Source: Deinococcus sp. Arct2-2
GTDB taxonomy: Bacteria > Deinococcota > Deinococci > Deinococcales > Deinococcaceae
DNA length: 64,000 nucleotides
Direction: 5' to 3'
Assembly (NCBI RefSeq): GCF_004801315.1
Contig: NZ_SSNW01000003.1
Location: forward strand, 129,627-193,626
Made by a program: the position numbers and the translations under genes. This document shows positions 17,843 to 26,850 of this stretch, piece after piece; the first letter of the stretch is position 1, and the number at the start of each line of letters is the position of its first letter. The notes beneath the pieces are model-generated. The model ran no database searches, was not told the DNA's origin, and was given only the letters and a program-made list of their open reading frames with translations.

Positions 17843-19066
17843 TTAGTTTTCCAAGCTCACCCGCAAGCCGCGAATTTCGTAGCCCTTCACCACTTCGTTG
17901 ACCGTCACGCTGGGCGGCGAAACGATGCGGAGATCGTTCCAGATCAGCAGGCGGCGCAGGAATACGTCACTTTCCTTGATCGCCAAAAACGCGCCGGGGC
18001 AGCGGTGGTGGCCGTCGCCAAAGGCCAAGCCCTGCGCTTGTACGCCGCGCGGCAACCTTCGGCCCGGACACAGGGTTTCCGGCGCGTCTCCGATCACGTC
18101 GCCGTCGAGGTTGGCCGCCCCCACGTTCAGGGCCAGCAGGCTGCCCTTGGGCACGGCCTGTTCGCCTACCATCAGGTCGGTTTCGGCGCGGCGGTAGAGG
18201 GTACTCACCACCGGTTCCAGCCTCAAAATCTCGTGCAAAATGGCGTGCCGTTCCTTCTCTGTGCCGTGAACGTAGTCGGCCCGCAACGCCTCATCTTGCA
18301 GCAGGTGCCACGCCGCCACGCTGATGAATTCGCGGGTGGTGACCATGCCCGCCGTGCCGTAAGTCAGGCACTCGGTCAGAATATCGAGGTCGTTGTAGCC
18401 CTTGTCGAGCAGGTGGCTGATCAGGTCGTCGCGTCTCTGTTTGCGGCGGGCCTGAATCGCGGGTTTCACGTCCAGCAAGAAGAAGAGGGACAGATTGGCT
18501 TGCTGTTGCAGCCCCCGTATCCGGCCCCGTGCCTGCGCTTTGCCGGGTTCGCTGTCGCCGCCGCCTTCCACAAACGCCATCACGCGGCGCTCTAGGCCGG
18601 GGGCGAGGCTGTCTGTTAGGCCCACGACACGGGCGGCCACTTGCACGGCCAGCGTCAGGCTCAGGTCGTCCAGATTCAGTTCGCCTGCACGGGCCAATTT
18701 CGTGATCAGGGCGTCCGCGTGGCGGGCAATCATCGGCTGGTAGTCGGCCACCTGCGTGGGCGTAAAGTAGCGGGCCGTGTCGCGGCGCATGGCGTGATGC
18801 TCCTCACCCTCGGCAAACAGCACCGGCTGATTCTTAAGAAGCCCCGTATCTCTGACCGTTTCGGCCATAAATCCGGCCTGCCGCACGCCCTCGGCCCGCA
18901 ACACTTCCCGCGCCGCCGCGAAGCCCTGCACGCGGTACACGCCGCCCTGATCAACTTGGATGTCGGTTGCTGGGGCGCTGTTGTGGTTGGTCAAAGAAGG
19001 CGTCGTGGAGTGGTGGAACGGGCAACCGCCGCTCGAGCTGGGGCCGTTGGAATCGGTATGAGTCAT
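17843..19066 (-). CDS. Cytochrome P450
   Basis: This 407-residue soluble P450 has the haem loop [12 protein letters not shown] with Cys356 as thiolate ligand, the ExxR pair EILR in helix K, and the oxygen-activating I-helix segment [10 protein letters not shown]. It would need ferredoxin and a reductase, which are not encoded nearby. The ATG at 19066 follows GGAGACGCC, exactly the same leader as in the PhyH-type dioxygenase gene upstream; the longer frame is unsupported. Two oxygenases in one transcription direction with a small protein between them suggest a shared oxidative pathway, but the substrate is unknown. Confidence 0.92.
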   Translation of the reverse strand: MTHTDSNGPSSSGGCPFHHSTTPSLTNHNSAPATDIQVDQGGVYRVQGFAAAREVLRAEGVRQAGFMAETVRDTGLLKNQPVLFAEGEEHHAMRRDTARYFTPTQVADYQPMIARHADALITKLARAGELNLDDLSLTLAVQVAARVVGLTDSLAPGLERRVMAFVEGGGDSEPGKAQARGRIRGLQQQANLSLFFLLDVKPAIQARRKQRRDDLISHLLDKGYNDLDILTECLTYGTAGMVTTREFISVAAWHLLQDEALRADYVHGTEKERHAILHEILRLEPVVSTLYRRAETDLMVGEQAVPKGSLLALNVGAANLDGDVIGDAPETLCPGRRLPRGVQAQGLAFGDGHHRCPGAFLAIKESDVFLRRLLIWNDLRIVSPPSVTVNEVVKGYEIRGLRVSLEN

Positions 19067-19172
19067 GGCGTCTCCTGTGGAACACCGCCTGCTGGAACAG
19101 GCAGCGGTCAGTCTTCCAAGGGTAGCGGCGAGATTCGTGCAGCAAATGAAGGCAGGCTCAGACTCCGTAGAG

Positions 19173-19230
19173 ATACAGGCCACACCGGGCGCGGTTCTCT
19201 GGGAGAAAACGACGCTGATGTGGCCTGTAT
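19173..19230 (-). promoter_or_regulatory. 12-bp inverted repeat between the 85-residue gene and the P450 gene
   Basis: ATACAGGCCACA and TGTGGCCTGTAT are separated by 34 bases, and a smaller stem TTCTC/GAGAA nests inside. No U-tract follows on either strand. It could be an attenuator or processing hairpin that separates P450 expression from the genes upstream, or an operator. Confidence 0.6.
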
Positions 19231-19262
19231 AACGGTTGTTGTGAACGGGTTCTGAGTCTGCT

Positions 19263-19520
19263 TCAGCCTTTGCCCAGCAACTTCATACGGTATTCGGCGC
19301 TTTCCGGCAACAATTCAGTTACCACAAAGCGGAAGCGTCCGCCGTCATGCATCTCCAACTCGCATTCGCTGCCGGTGCTGGGCTGCGGGCCGTCTGTTGG
19401 CGGCGTCAAGGCCACTCGTAAGACCCCGCCCCGGCCTTCCATTGCCGTGATGCTACCGGGCAGCGACGCGCCGCCGAGGTCTTCGCCAAAATGGGCGGTG
19501 ACGCGCTGGGGGTCGGTCAT
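19263..19520 (-). CDS. Hypothetical 85-residue protein
   Basis: I do not recognise this protein. It is acidic in its middle part, predicted to be mostly beta structure, with no signal peptide or membrane segment; the order is [17 protein letters not shown], then a Gly/Pro-rich centre and an RFRFVVTEL strand. It starts 12 bp after the stop codon of the PhyH-type gene, so it is almost certainly co-transcribed with it. It may be a partner of the oxygenase. Confidence 0.65.
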   Translation of the reverse strand: MTDPQRVTAHFGEDLGGASLPGSITAMEGRGGVLRVALTPPTDGPQPSTGSECELEMHDGGRFRFVVTELLPESAEYRMKLLGKG

Positions 19521-19532
19521 TGACTGTTTCCC

Positions 19533-20393
19533 TTACGCATCGCCCATCATCAACCCTTCAATCGTATGGCCCTGAACAATCGGCTCCAGTTCCTCGACGA
19601 TTCGGCAGATGAGGTGGTTGCGGACTTCTTCCGGCAGGCTCTCGTAAAACGCCCGCGTGACCTGAAAGTCGTGTTTCTCGTGGTTGCCTGCGCCGGGGGC
19701 GTCTACGCCCAGTACCAGTACGGGACGCGATTTTTGAGACTGATTGGCCGTTCCCCGGTGAATCGTGAGCGCCGAACGCACCGAAATGTCGCCCATTGTG
19801 GGGAATTTGCGTTGGGCGCGGGCCTGATAGCGCCCGTACAAGGAGGTGGGCGGGAACATGCCGTGGTCGTAGAGGCTGGGGTCGTCCCACTGTGTGCCGG
19901 GCGCGATTTCAAACGGCCCCATGTCTTCTTCCACGTCTACGGTGGTGATGTTGAAGGCCAGCGAGTTCAGGCGGCGGCCAATCAAGGTTTCGTCGCCCAC
20001 CGGGAAATCACGGTGCCAAGGCTGATCTTTTGCGCCGGGGCCGGGCACGTCGAAGCCGATCTCGACAATTTTATATTCCGGCCCAAGCACGCTGGCGCAG
20101 ACCGTTCGCACCCACGGATGGGTCACGAGTTCGGTAAAGCCGCGCACCGTTTCAGGGTGAATTTCGACGTAATGGCGGTTGGTGCCGCGCCCCACTGCGC
20201 CGCCCGGACGCTTGAGGGCCGCCTCGTACAGTACGGCAATGTCTTCTCCAAGCTCCTGCGCCCACTGGCGGGAAAAGGCTCCCTTCAGGCCGAGAATGCC
20301 GTCGCCGTAGAGGGCACCCATGATGCTGGCGATGTCGTATTCGCTGGCTGGAGAAGTGGGATGAATGATGCCGGGCTGAGTCATGGTCGTCAT
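19533..20393 (-). CDS. Phytanoyl-CoA dioxygenase (PhyH) family protein
   Basis: This 286-residue enzyme belongs to the Fe(II)/2-oxoglutarate-dependent PhyH superfamily. The metal triad is visible as His127 and Asp129 in PWHRDF and His212 in LTIHRGTANQS, and Arg223 in KSRPVLVLG would bind 2-oxoglutarate. Bacterial members hydroxylate small molecules, osmolytes or secondary metabolites rather than phytanoyl-CoA. The ATG at 20393 follows AAGGAGACGCC. It lies 114 bp downstream of the last transporter permease gene on the same strand and is followed by the 85-residue gene and the P450. Confidence 0.85.
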   Translation of the reverse strand: MTTMTQPGIIHPTSPASEYDIASIMGALYGDGILGLKGAFSRQWAQELGEDIAVLYEAALKRPGGAVGRGTNRHYVEIHPETVRGFTELVTHPWVRTVCASVLGPEYKIVEIGFDVPGPGAKDQPWHRDFPVGDETLIGRRLNSLAFNITTVDVEEDMGPFEIAPGTQWDDPSLYDHGMFPPTSLYGRYQARAQRKFPTMGDISVRSALTIHRGTANQSQKSRPVLVLGVDAPGAGNHEKHDFQVTRAFYESLPEEVRNHLICRIVEELEPIVQGHTIEGLMMGDA

Positions 20394-20507
20394 GGCGTCT
20401 CCTTTGGTCAACCTAAAGTTGTGTTATAACAAAGTTTACTCTAAATCGGTTCAGTAAACGAGTGGGTCAGCAAGTTGGTCTCGGTTCAAGCAGCACGGCG
20501 GCCAGCC

Positions 20508-21509
20508 CTACGGTTCGGCGCGGGCGCGTGTAAGGCGGTTTTGCAAAATGACCACCAGCAGCAGGAACGCGCCCCGAATCACCGATTGCCAGTACACCGT
20601 CAGGCTGATGGTGCCGCGTCCGTTTTCAAAATTCAGCACATTGAAAATCACCCCCAGCAGCAGCACGCCCACCAGCGTGGAGCCGATAGATCCCATGCCG
20701 CCCGTGAGCAGCGTGCCGCCCACCACCACAGCGGCAATGGCGGTCAGTTCCCAGCCCAGCCCCTCGGTAGGTTGCCCTGCCCCAAATTGAGAGGCCAGAA
20801 TCACGCCCGCCAGCCCTGCCAGTGCGCCCGACAGCGTGTACACACTGAGCAGGGTACGCTCTACCGGAAGCCCCATCAGGCGCGAGGCTTCTTCGTTGCC
20901 GCCGATGGCCAGTACGCGGCGGCCAAAGCGGGTGTAGCGCAATATGACTGCGCCAAGAGCAAAGGCCACAAACAGCAAGATGGCGATGTAAGGCACGCCG
21001 AACACGCTGCCTTGCCCCAGCGTGGTAAAGCCGTGATCGTAGTCCGCCGACACCGATTGGTTGCCCGACAGCATCAGCGCGAGTCCCCGTGCGGCCAGCA
21101 GCATGGCGAGCGTGGTAATGAACGGCAAAATCTTGAGGTAGGCGATGATGGCCCCGTTGATCAGGCCCAGCACAGCCGCTGCCCCCACTGCGCCGATCAG
21201 GGCCACCCACAACCCATGCGGACTGAGCAGCGCCGCGACAACGCTGGCAAAGGCCGCCACACTGCCCACCGACAGGTCTATCCCGCCCGTGATGATCACG
21301 AAGGCCATGCCCAGCGCGATCAGGCCGAACATCGAGTTGTAAGACAAGACGGTGGTGATGTTGTAGGGCGACAAGAAGTTTTCGTAGCGCAGGGTGCCGA
21401 AGAGGATCAACAGGCTCAGCGCGATCAGCACGCCGTAGCGTTGCAGGGCGCTGACCACGCGGGCGTTGCGGACGCTTGCGCCTTTGGGCGGGGATTGGGC
21501 TAAGGACAT
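20508..21509 (-). CDS. yjfF: Sugar ABC transporter permease (CUT2, YjfF-like)
   Basis: This 333-residue permease of the RbsC/YjfF type has eight to ten hydrophobic segments and the CUT2 motif MAFVIITGGIDLSVGSVAAF. It is the last gene of a four-gene importer whose order (binding protein, double ATPase, two permeases) and binding protein resemble the galactofuranose system ytfQRT-yjfF of E. coli. It follows the other permease by 88 bp and has AAGGAG upstream of its ATG. Confidence 0.85.
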   Translation of the reverse strand: MSLAQSPPKGASVRNARVVSALQRYGVLIALSLLILFGTLRYENFLSPYNITTVLSYNSMFGLIALGMAFVIITGGIDLSVGSVAAFASVVAALLSPHGLWVALIGAVGAAAVLGLINGAIIAYLKILPFITTLAMLLAARGLALMLSGNQSVSADYDHGFTTLGQGSVFGVPYIAILLFVAFALGAVILRYTRFGRRVLAIGGNEEASRLMGLPVERTLLSVYTLSGALAGLAGVILASQFGAGQPTEGLGWELTAIAAVVVGGTLLTGGMGSIGSTLVGVLLLGVIFNVLNFENGRGTISLTVYWQSVIRGAFLLLVVILQNRLTRARAEP

Positions 21510-21597
21510 GGGAAGGCTCCTTGAAGGGTTTTAGAAAAGCTCTGAGCTCTGAACGACAAGCTGCGTGGGTAAGAGACGGAGCGGGGGAAACTTTTGC

Positions 21598-22596
21598 TTA
21601 CCGCCGTTGCCGCTGCACATACACGGCCAGCAAAATGATTCCGGCCTTGACCACCAGCGCCGCCGCGTCGGGTACGCCGCGTGCCAACAGGCTGTAGCGG
21701 ATCAGTTGAATGATCAGTGCGCCCAGCAACGTGCCGACGATGGTGGCGCGGCCCCCAGTGAGTGCCGTGCCGCCCACCGCCACCGCCGCAATCGCGTCCA
21801 GCTCCATGTTCAGGCCCACCTGATTGGCATCCGACGAGGAATTGATGGAAATGACGATCAGGCCCGCGATGCCCGACAAGAGGCCGCTGATGCCGTACAC
21901 CGCCAGCTTGACCCGGTTCACGGGCACGCCCGACAGCCGCGCGGCGCGTTCGTTGCCGCCCACCGCCAGAATCTGCCGCCCGAACACCGTGCGCGCCATG
22001 ACCCACGCGAAGAGGGCCACCACCACCAGCATCAAGATGACCTGCACCGGAATGCCGAACGGCCGTCCCAGCCCGATGACCTGAAAGGATGTGTTGGAAA
22101 AGGTCTGGAGTTGCCCGTTGGTGAGCACCTGTGCAATGCCGCGCCCCGCGATAAACAGCACGAGTGTGGCAATAAACGGCTGAATTTGAAAGCGCGTGAC
22201 CAACAGGCCGTTGAACATCCCGAAAGCTCCGGCGGCCAGCACCGGCAGCACGAAGGCCAGCGCCACGCCCAGCGCCGGACTGCCCAGCGGCGGATTCAGG
22301 AACAGCATCGGGGCCAGTGCCCCAGCAATCGCCATCAGCGCTCCCACCGAGAGATCTATGCCCGCCGTCGCAATAACGAGCGTCATGCCCACACCCACGA
22401 TCACAATCGTCGCCACTTGGGTCAGGTTCACGTTCAGCGTTTGGGCCGTGAGGAAATTGGGGGTAAAAAAGATATTGAACAGGAGGAGCGCGAGCAAAGC
22501 CAGCAAGGGGCCGAGCAGCGGAATGGATCTGCGGTGGGAGCCTTGTTTGGCCGGGGCCGGGGGCCGCAGCGGAGGCGTGGTGGTTCCTTCAGACAT
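21598..22596 (-). CDS. ytfT: Sugar ABC transporter permease (CUT2, YtfT-like)
   Basis: This 332-residue permease carries MTLVIATAGIDLSVGALMAI, the CUT2 permease signature, and a GGNERAARLSGVPVNRVK cytoplasmic loop. Its start overlaps the stop of the ATPase gene by eight bases, indicating coupled translation. With YjfF it would form the heterodimeric membrane channel. Confidence 0.85.
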   Translation of the reverse strand: MSEGTTTPPLRPPAPAKQGSHRRSIPLLGPLLALLALLLFNIFFTPNFLTAQTLNVNLTQVATIVIVGVGMTLVIATAGIDLSVGALMAIAGALAPMLFLNPPLGSPALGVALAFVLPVLAAGAFGMFNGLLVTRFQIQPFIATLVLFIAGRGIAQVLTNGQLQTFSNTSFQVIGLGRPFGIPVQVILMLVVVALFAWVMARTVFGRQILAVGGNERAARLSGVPVNRVKLAVYGISGLLSGIAGLIVISINSSSDANQVGLNMELDAIAAVAVGGTALTGGRATIVGTLLGALIIQLIRYSLLARGVPDAAALVVKAGIILLAVYVQRQRR

Positions 22597-24151
22597 GGTT
22601 CTGGATTCCCCCTTGCGGCGCTGCTGGCACAGCTTGCGCCGCGCCGTGCGCCATCACGCCCATCAGGTGGTCTTGGGTCAGGCCGTCTCCGGTCAGTTCG
22701 GCCACGCTGGAGCCGTCGCGCATCACCACCACGCGGTCACAGCCTTCGGCCAATTCTTCCAGTTCGCTGGAAATCATCAGCACGCCCAGCCCACCTGCGG
22801 CCAGTTCGCTCAGCAGCGCCTGAATCTCACCTTTGGCCCCCACATCTATGCCGCGTGTGGGTTCGTCCAGAATCAGGAGCTTGGGATTCATGCACAGCCA
22901 GCGGGCCAGCAGCACTTTTTGTTGGTTGCCGCCCGACAGTTCCCTGATTTTTTGATCGGGGCCAGTCGTTTTGATGCCCAGCCGCCGAATAAACCGCTCC
23001 ACGATCTCATTTTGCTTGGCCGCGTCCACTATCCCGCGCCGCGACAGTTCCGGCAGCAGCGCCAGCGTCAGGTTTTCGCGCACCGATTGATCCGGCACGA
23101 TGCCTTCAATCTTGCGGTCTTCCGAGCAAAAGCCGAAGCCTGCGCGGATCGCGTCGGCGGGCGAGCGCAAGGTGGCGGGCTGGCCCGCAATCTTGATTTC
23201 TCCGCCTGCCAAAGCGTCGGCCCCGAACACCACGCGGGCGGTTTCGGTGCGGCCTGATCCGAGGAGGCCCGCCAGCCCCACAATTTCGCCCTTTCGGACG
23301 TCCAGCGAGGCGCTCCTGAGCGCCGGGCCAGAGCGCACACCGCGCACTTCCAGCAACTCTTCGCCCTTTTGGTTGTGGTTCTTCACGAAGGCCGTTTCGC
23401 CCTCGCGCCGCAGTTCGCCGGGTTCTTTGCCCAGCATGCTCGCCACCAGTTCCAGCTTGCTGATGTCGGTCATGGCGCGGCGTTCCACGGTGCGGCCATC
23501 GCGCATGATGGTCACGCCGCTGCACACGGCATACAGTTCGTCTAGGCGGTGAGACACGAACACCACGGCCACGCCACTGGCCCCCAGTTGCCGAATCACG
23601 CCGAACAGGGTTTCCACTTCGCGGTCATCCAGCGAGGACGTGGGCTCATCCATGATGACGAGGCGGCTGTCGATGGACACGGCGCGGGCGATGGCCACCA
23701 TTTGCTGTACCGCCACGCTCAAGCCCATCAGCGGGCGGGTCACGTCGGCCTGCACGTCGAAGCGTTCCAGCAGTGTCCGGGCTTCGCGGTTCATGCGGCC
23801 CCAGTCCAGAAACGGTCCGCGCCGCCGCTCGCGTCCCAAAAAGATGTTTTCGCTCAGGGACAGGTACGGAATCAGGTTCACTTCCTGATAAATGGTGGAA
23901 ATGCCGCCGAGTTGCGCGGCCTGCGGCGAGGCAAAGTCCACCTCCGCGCCGCCAAAGCGGATCACGCCGCTGTCCCGGCGGTAAGCTCCGGTCAGCACCT
24001 TGATCAGCGTCGATTTGCCCGCCCCGTTCTGGCCGATCAGGGCGTGAATTTCTCCGGCACTGACCGTCAGGGAGGCGTCTGTGAGGGCAGGCACGCCCGA
24101 AAACGCTTTGTTGATGCCCTCCAACTGGAGCAGCGGTTCACTGTGGGTCAC
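22589..24151 (-). CDS. ytfR: Sugar ABC transporter ATPase, two domains (YtfR-like)
   Basis: This 520-residue protein has two ABC domains in tandem, as in RbsA, MglA and YtfR. The first has Walker A GQNGAGKST and the signature region LSVAVQQMVAIARAV; the second has a degenerate Walker A (GLLGSGRTE) and signature LSGGNQQKVLLARWL with LLILDEPTRGIDVGAK. The degenerate second site is normal in this family. It energises import by the two permeases downstream. A stable hairpin in the 100-bp gap upstream separates it from the binding-protein gene. Confidence 0.92.
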   Translation of the reverse strand: MTHSEPLLQLEGINKAFSGVPALTDASLTVSAGEIHALIGQNGAGKSTLIKVLTGAYRRDSGVIRFGGAEVDFASPQAAQLGGISTIYQEVNLIPYLSLSENIFLGRERRRGPFLDWGRMNREARTLLERFDVQADVTRPLMGLSVAVQQMVAIARAVSIDSRLVIMDEPTSSLDDREVETLFGVIRQLGASGVAVVFVSHRLDELYAVCSGVTIMRDGRTVERRAMTDISKLELVASMLGKEPGELRREGETAFVKNHNQKGEELLEVRGVRSGPALRSASLDVRKGEIVGLAGLLGSGRTETARVVFGADALAGGEIKIAGQPATLRSPADAIRAGFGFCSEDRKIEGIVPDQSVRENLTLALLPELSRRGIVDAAKQNEIVERFIRRLGIKTTGPDQKIRELSGGNQQKVLLARWLCMNPKLLILDEPTRGIDVGAKGEIQALLSELAAGGLGVLMISSELEELAEGCDRVVVMRDGSSVAELTGDGLTQDHLMGVMAHGAAQAVPAAPQGGIQNHV

Positions 24152-24183
24152 GGGGCACCGATCCTTGTGCGGATGTTCAAAAG

Positions 24184-24222
24184 TGCTGACCTGCCGGGGT
24201 CTGAGGTCTCGGCAGGTCAGCA
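24184..24222 (-). promoter_or_regulatory. Intercistronic hairpin between ytfQ and ytfR
   Basis: A perfect 13-bp stem (TGCTGACCTGCCG/CGGCAGGTCAGCA) with a 13-base loop lies 30 bp after the binding-protein stop codon. No U-tract follows. Such a stem typically protects the upstream message and lowers downstream expression. Confidence 0.65.
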
Positions 24223-24251
24223 GGGTGGTTCAGGCTGTAGTTGGGCCTAGA

Positions 24252-25226
24252 TTAGTAGGCGCTGGCGAGCAGTGATTTGGCGTTCTGAGCCGTAAATTCG
24301 CGGTCAGGGTTGATGATTTTGGCGGCGATGGCCTTGCCGGCCGCGTAGTTCTTCATGGTTTCAAAGGCTTTGGGGCCGAATTTAGGGTTGCACTCCACCA
24401 CGTAGTTGACCTTGCCGTCGATCACAAGCTGCACAATTTCGCGGCCTCCGTCGATGGACAGCACCAGGACGTCTTTGCCGGGTTTGCGGCCCGCAGCTTC
24501 GAGGGCGGCAATCGCGCCGATTGCCATTTCGTCGTTGTGGGCGTACACCACGTTCACTTCGGGGTGGGCTTGCAGCAGGGTTTCCATGACCTGACGGCCT
24601 TTGTCGCGGGCAAAGTCTCCGGTCTGAGACGCGACGATCTTCATGCCGGGCTGCCCCTTGATGGCGCTTTCGAATCCCGTGCGGCGGTCATTGGCCGGAG
24701 AAGACCCGGTGGTGCCTTCAAGTTGAATGATATTGGCCTTGCCTTTGCTGGCTTTGATGAGCCATTGGCCTACGCGCTGGCCTTCTTTCACAAAGTCCGA
24801 GCCGATGAAAGTGACGTAGTCGGTGCCTGCCTTGGCGAGTTTTTGGTCTACGTTGCGGTCCAGCAAAATCACGGGGATTCCGGCGGCCCGCGCTTTCTTC
24901 ACGGCGGCGGCCAATGGTTTTTCTTCGCGTGGGGCAAGGAAAATCATATCTACACGCTGGGCGATCATGCTGTCTACGTCGCTGACTTGCTTGGCGGCCG
25001 AGCCTGCCGCGTCGGTGTACACCAACTGGTAGCCCAGGCGCTTGGCTTCGTCCTGCATGCTCTTGGTCTGGGCCAGTCTCCACGGGTTGTTGCTCTCGGT
25101 TTGGGCAAACCCCACCTTATAGGTGGCTTTCTGGGCCAACTTGGGCAGCCCCTGAGCGACGGCAAACACAGTCAGTCCGGCGGCGGCGGTGGCAAGGGCA
25201 ATGGTCAAGGCGCGTTTTTGTTTCAT
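24252..25226 (-). CDS. ytfQ: Galactofuranose-type sugar-binding protein (YtfQ-like)
   Basis: This 324-residue periplasmic-binding protein of the RbsB fold has a signal peptide (MKQKRALTIALATAAAGLTV) and shares diagnostic blocks with E. coli YtfQ: GTTGSSPANDRRTGFESAIK, SQTGDFARDKGRQVME, VYAHNDEMAIGAI, and FLAPREEK with LLDRNVD. YtfQ binds galactofuranose, so this sugar or a related pentose/hexose furanose is the best guess. Three in-frame starts are close together; the ATG at 25226 fits best because GGATGGA precedes it. It is the first gene of the importer operon and lies behind a promoter with a palindromic operator. Confidence 0.85.
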   Translation of the reverse strand: MKQKRALTIALATAAAGLTVFAVAQGLPKLAQKATYKVGFAQTESNNPWRLAQTKSMQDEAKRLGYQLVYTDAAGSAAKQVSDVDSMIAQRVDMIFLAPREEKPLAAAVKKARAAGIPVILLDRNVDQKLAKAGTDYVTFIGSDFVKEGQRVGQWLIKASKGKANIIQLEGTTGSSPANDRRTGFESAIKGQPGMKIVASQTGDFARDKGRQVMETLLQAHPEVNVVYAHNDEMAIGAIAALEAAGRKPGKDVLVLSIDGGREIVQLVIDGKVNYVVECNPKFGPKAFETMKNYAAGKAIAAKIINPDREFTAQNAKSLLASAY

Positions 25227-25382
25227 GGGTTCCATCCTTATCGTCCCAGCGGGGACTGGTGAGGGCGTTCCCAGACCCCGCCAATTGGCGCTGAGGGCTG
25301 GCAAAGAAGACGGAAATCAGGACAGCTTGTTGCCCGTTCGGAGCAACACCTGACGGCACCTGTGAACACGTGAATGTAGCTT

Positions 25383-25412
25383 TATTTACGCCCAAACCAA
25401 GTGGTTTGTCAA
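25383..25412 (-). promoter_or_regulatory. ytfQ operon promoter with palindromic operator in the spacer
   Basis: On the minus strand a perfect -35 box TTGACA (25412-25407) is 18 bp from TAAATA (25388-25383). The perfect palindrome CAAACC-AAGT-GGTTTG occupies 25393-25408, filling the spacer and touching the -35 box. A LacI/GntR-type repressor bound there would exclude RNA polymerase. Otherwise the 384-bp gap between ytfQ and the next gene holds nothing I can name. Confidence 0.7.
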
Positions 25413-25610
25413 GCCTCAAGCTGACCCCACGCCTAGCGGTACTTTCGATAGTTTCGCCCCGAAAGCTCCCGGTGTTGATGTGTGGAAGCGTCTCCATGTG
25501 CTGTCTGCTCCCGGGTGGGGCGCCGCAACTTTCATTCTTTTCGGTAGATGTTTGTCGTTCAGCTTGCACGGCAGAGGTGTTGAGAAATCCGGCCAACGAG
25601 CGCTCAGGCG

Positions 25611-26609
25611 TCAGCGGGCCGTGAGATTGGAAAACCCCAGTGCGTAGTGCCGCCCGACGCGGACTTGTTGGCTGGCCCCCGGACTGGGCAGAATTTCCAA
25701 CTGTGCCAACACCAGATCGGCCCGGTAGACCTTGCCCAGCCCGCCTTCCATACCGCGCCGGATCACCTGAAACACCACCGTTCGCGCCTCGCCGGGTTGC
25801 AGGTGCAGGTCGGTGGCGGCGGTGCGGCCCTGCACGATGCCAATCCCAGACGCGCTGGTGTCGTAGGTGCCTGCCGTGCCCCAAAAATAGCGGTGGCCCA
25901 ACTCGTCGGTCACCGTGCCAGTGGTGCCCACATAGGCCAGAATCAGTGGCTGTGTGGTGGTATTGGTCAGCTGGACACTGATGCGGAGTAGATGGTCACG
26001 GCGGTTGGCCGATACGCTGGCACTGAGGTCGGTGACTATGGCGGTAAACGGCCCTAGATCTTGCGCGGCGGCGGGTTCAGTTGCGGCAGGAGTGACCCGC
26101 AAACTGCGGAATTGAAGCGTGTACGGCGTGCCCAGCGTGACTTGTCCGGCGGCGGTGGGCTGAAGCTCCCGCAGCACCAGATCGAGACCGAAGACCGTGC
26201 CGATCTGGTCGCCGGATGCAGGCCGCCAGAGCAGTTCTAGGCGCAGGTCGCTGCTGGTGGCCGGAGCCAACACAAAAGAGGCGTCCACGCTGCGGTCAGT
26301 GACGATCCCGATACCGCGCACACCCGCGTCAGAGGCGACGACGTAGCGGTGGCCCTGATCGTCGGTGGCAAGGGCCGAACCGCGTAACAGGCCCAAGATC
26401 AGCGGGCGCGGCGTCTTGTTTTCTATTCGCAAACTGACGGCCAAAAAGCGGTTTGCGCCGACTGTACTGGCCCGCACGTCGGTCACTTTGGCCCGGAACG
26501 CGCCTACTTCGGCACTTGGCGTTCCCTGCGCCGCTGCCCCCGCTCCCCACAGACCCAAGAGGCCCAGCAGCGCCAGCAGCCACACCAACCCACCCTTGCA
26601 CTTGCCCAT
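25611..26609 (-). CDS. Exported protein with two tandem copies of one domain
   Basis: This 332-residue protein has a signal peptide (WLLALLGLLGLWGAGAAAQG) and then two homologous halves of about 145 residues. Each half has a pattern F-A-VTD-AS-ANR-L-S-N-T-PLIL, then a D-GHRY segment, a GIGIV segment and an LVL-L region ending in YTLQF or YALGF. This looks like a DUF4352-like immunoglobulin fold used in extracytoplasmic proteins that interact with other proteins or the envelope. GGAGGAC precedes the ATG. It is divergent from another exported protein gene. The function is unknown. Confidence 0.7.
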   Translation of the reverse strand: MGKCKGGLVWLLALLGLLGLWGAGAAAQGTPSAEVGAFRAKVTDVRASTVGANRFLAVSLRIENKTPRPLILGLLRGSALATDDQGHRYVVASDAGVRGIGIVTDRSVDASFVLAPATSSDLRLELLWRPASGDQIGTVFGLDLVLRELQPTAAGQVTLGTPYTLQFRSLRVTPAATEPAAAQDLGPFTAIVTDLSASVSANRRDHLLRISVQLTNTTTQPLILAYVGTTGTVTDELGHRYFWGTAGTYDTSASGIGIVQGRTAATDLHLQPGEARTVVFQVIRRGMEGGLGKVYRADLVLAQLEILPSPGASQQVRVGRHYALGFSNLTAR

Positions 26610-26850
26610 AGTGTCCTCCAGCAGTGTGCCGCGCCGAATCAGTTCGGCTGGACTGTGGGGCGCGGCGGCTGGACTGCGGCGATATGGTGCACAAGAAAAC
26701 GCACAGGAACACGCGGGAAGAGGGCCGCAGGCTGCCTGAGCCTCACAGCCAAAGTATACGGGGCGGCTGTCTCCATGGGGTGGCTGGATACCGTGTGGCT
26801 AGAAGGCCAAGGGCATTGTTCAGAGCGCCGCGCAAGCTGCACAATGCAGC

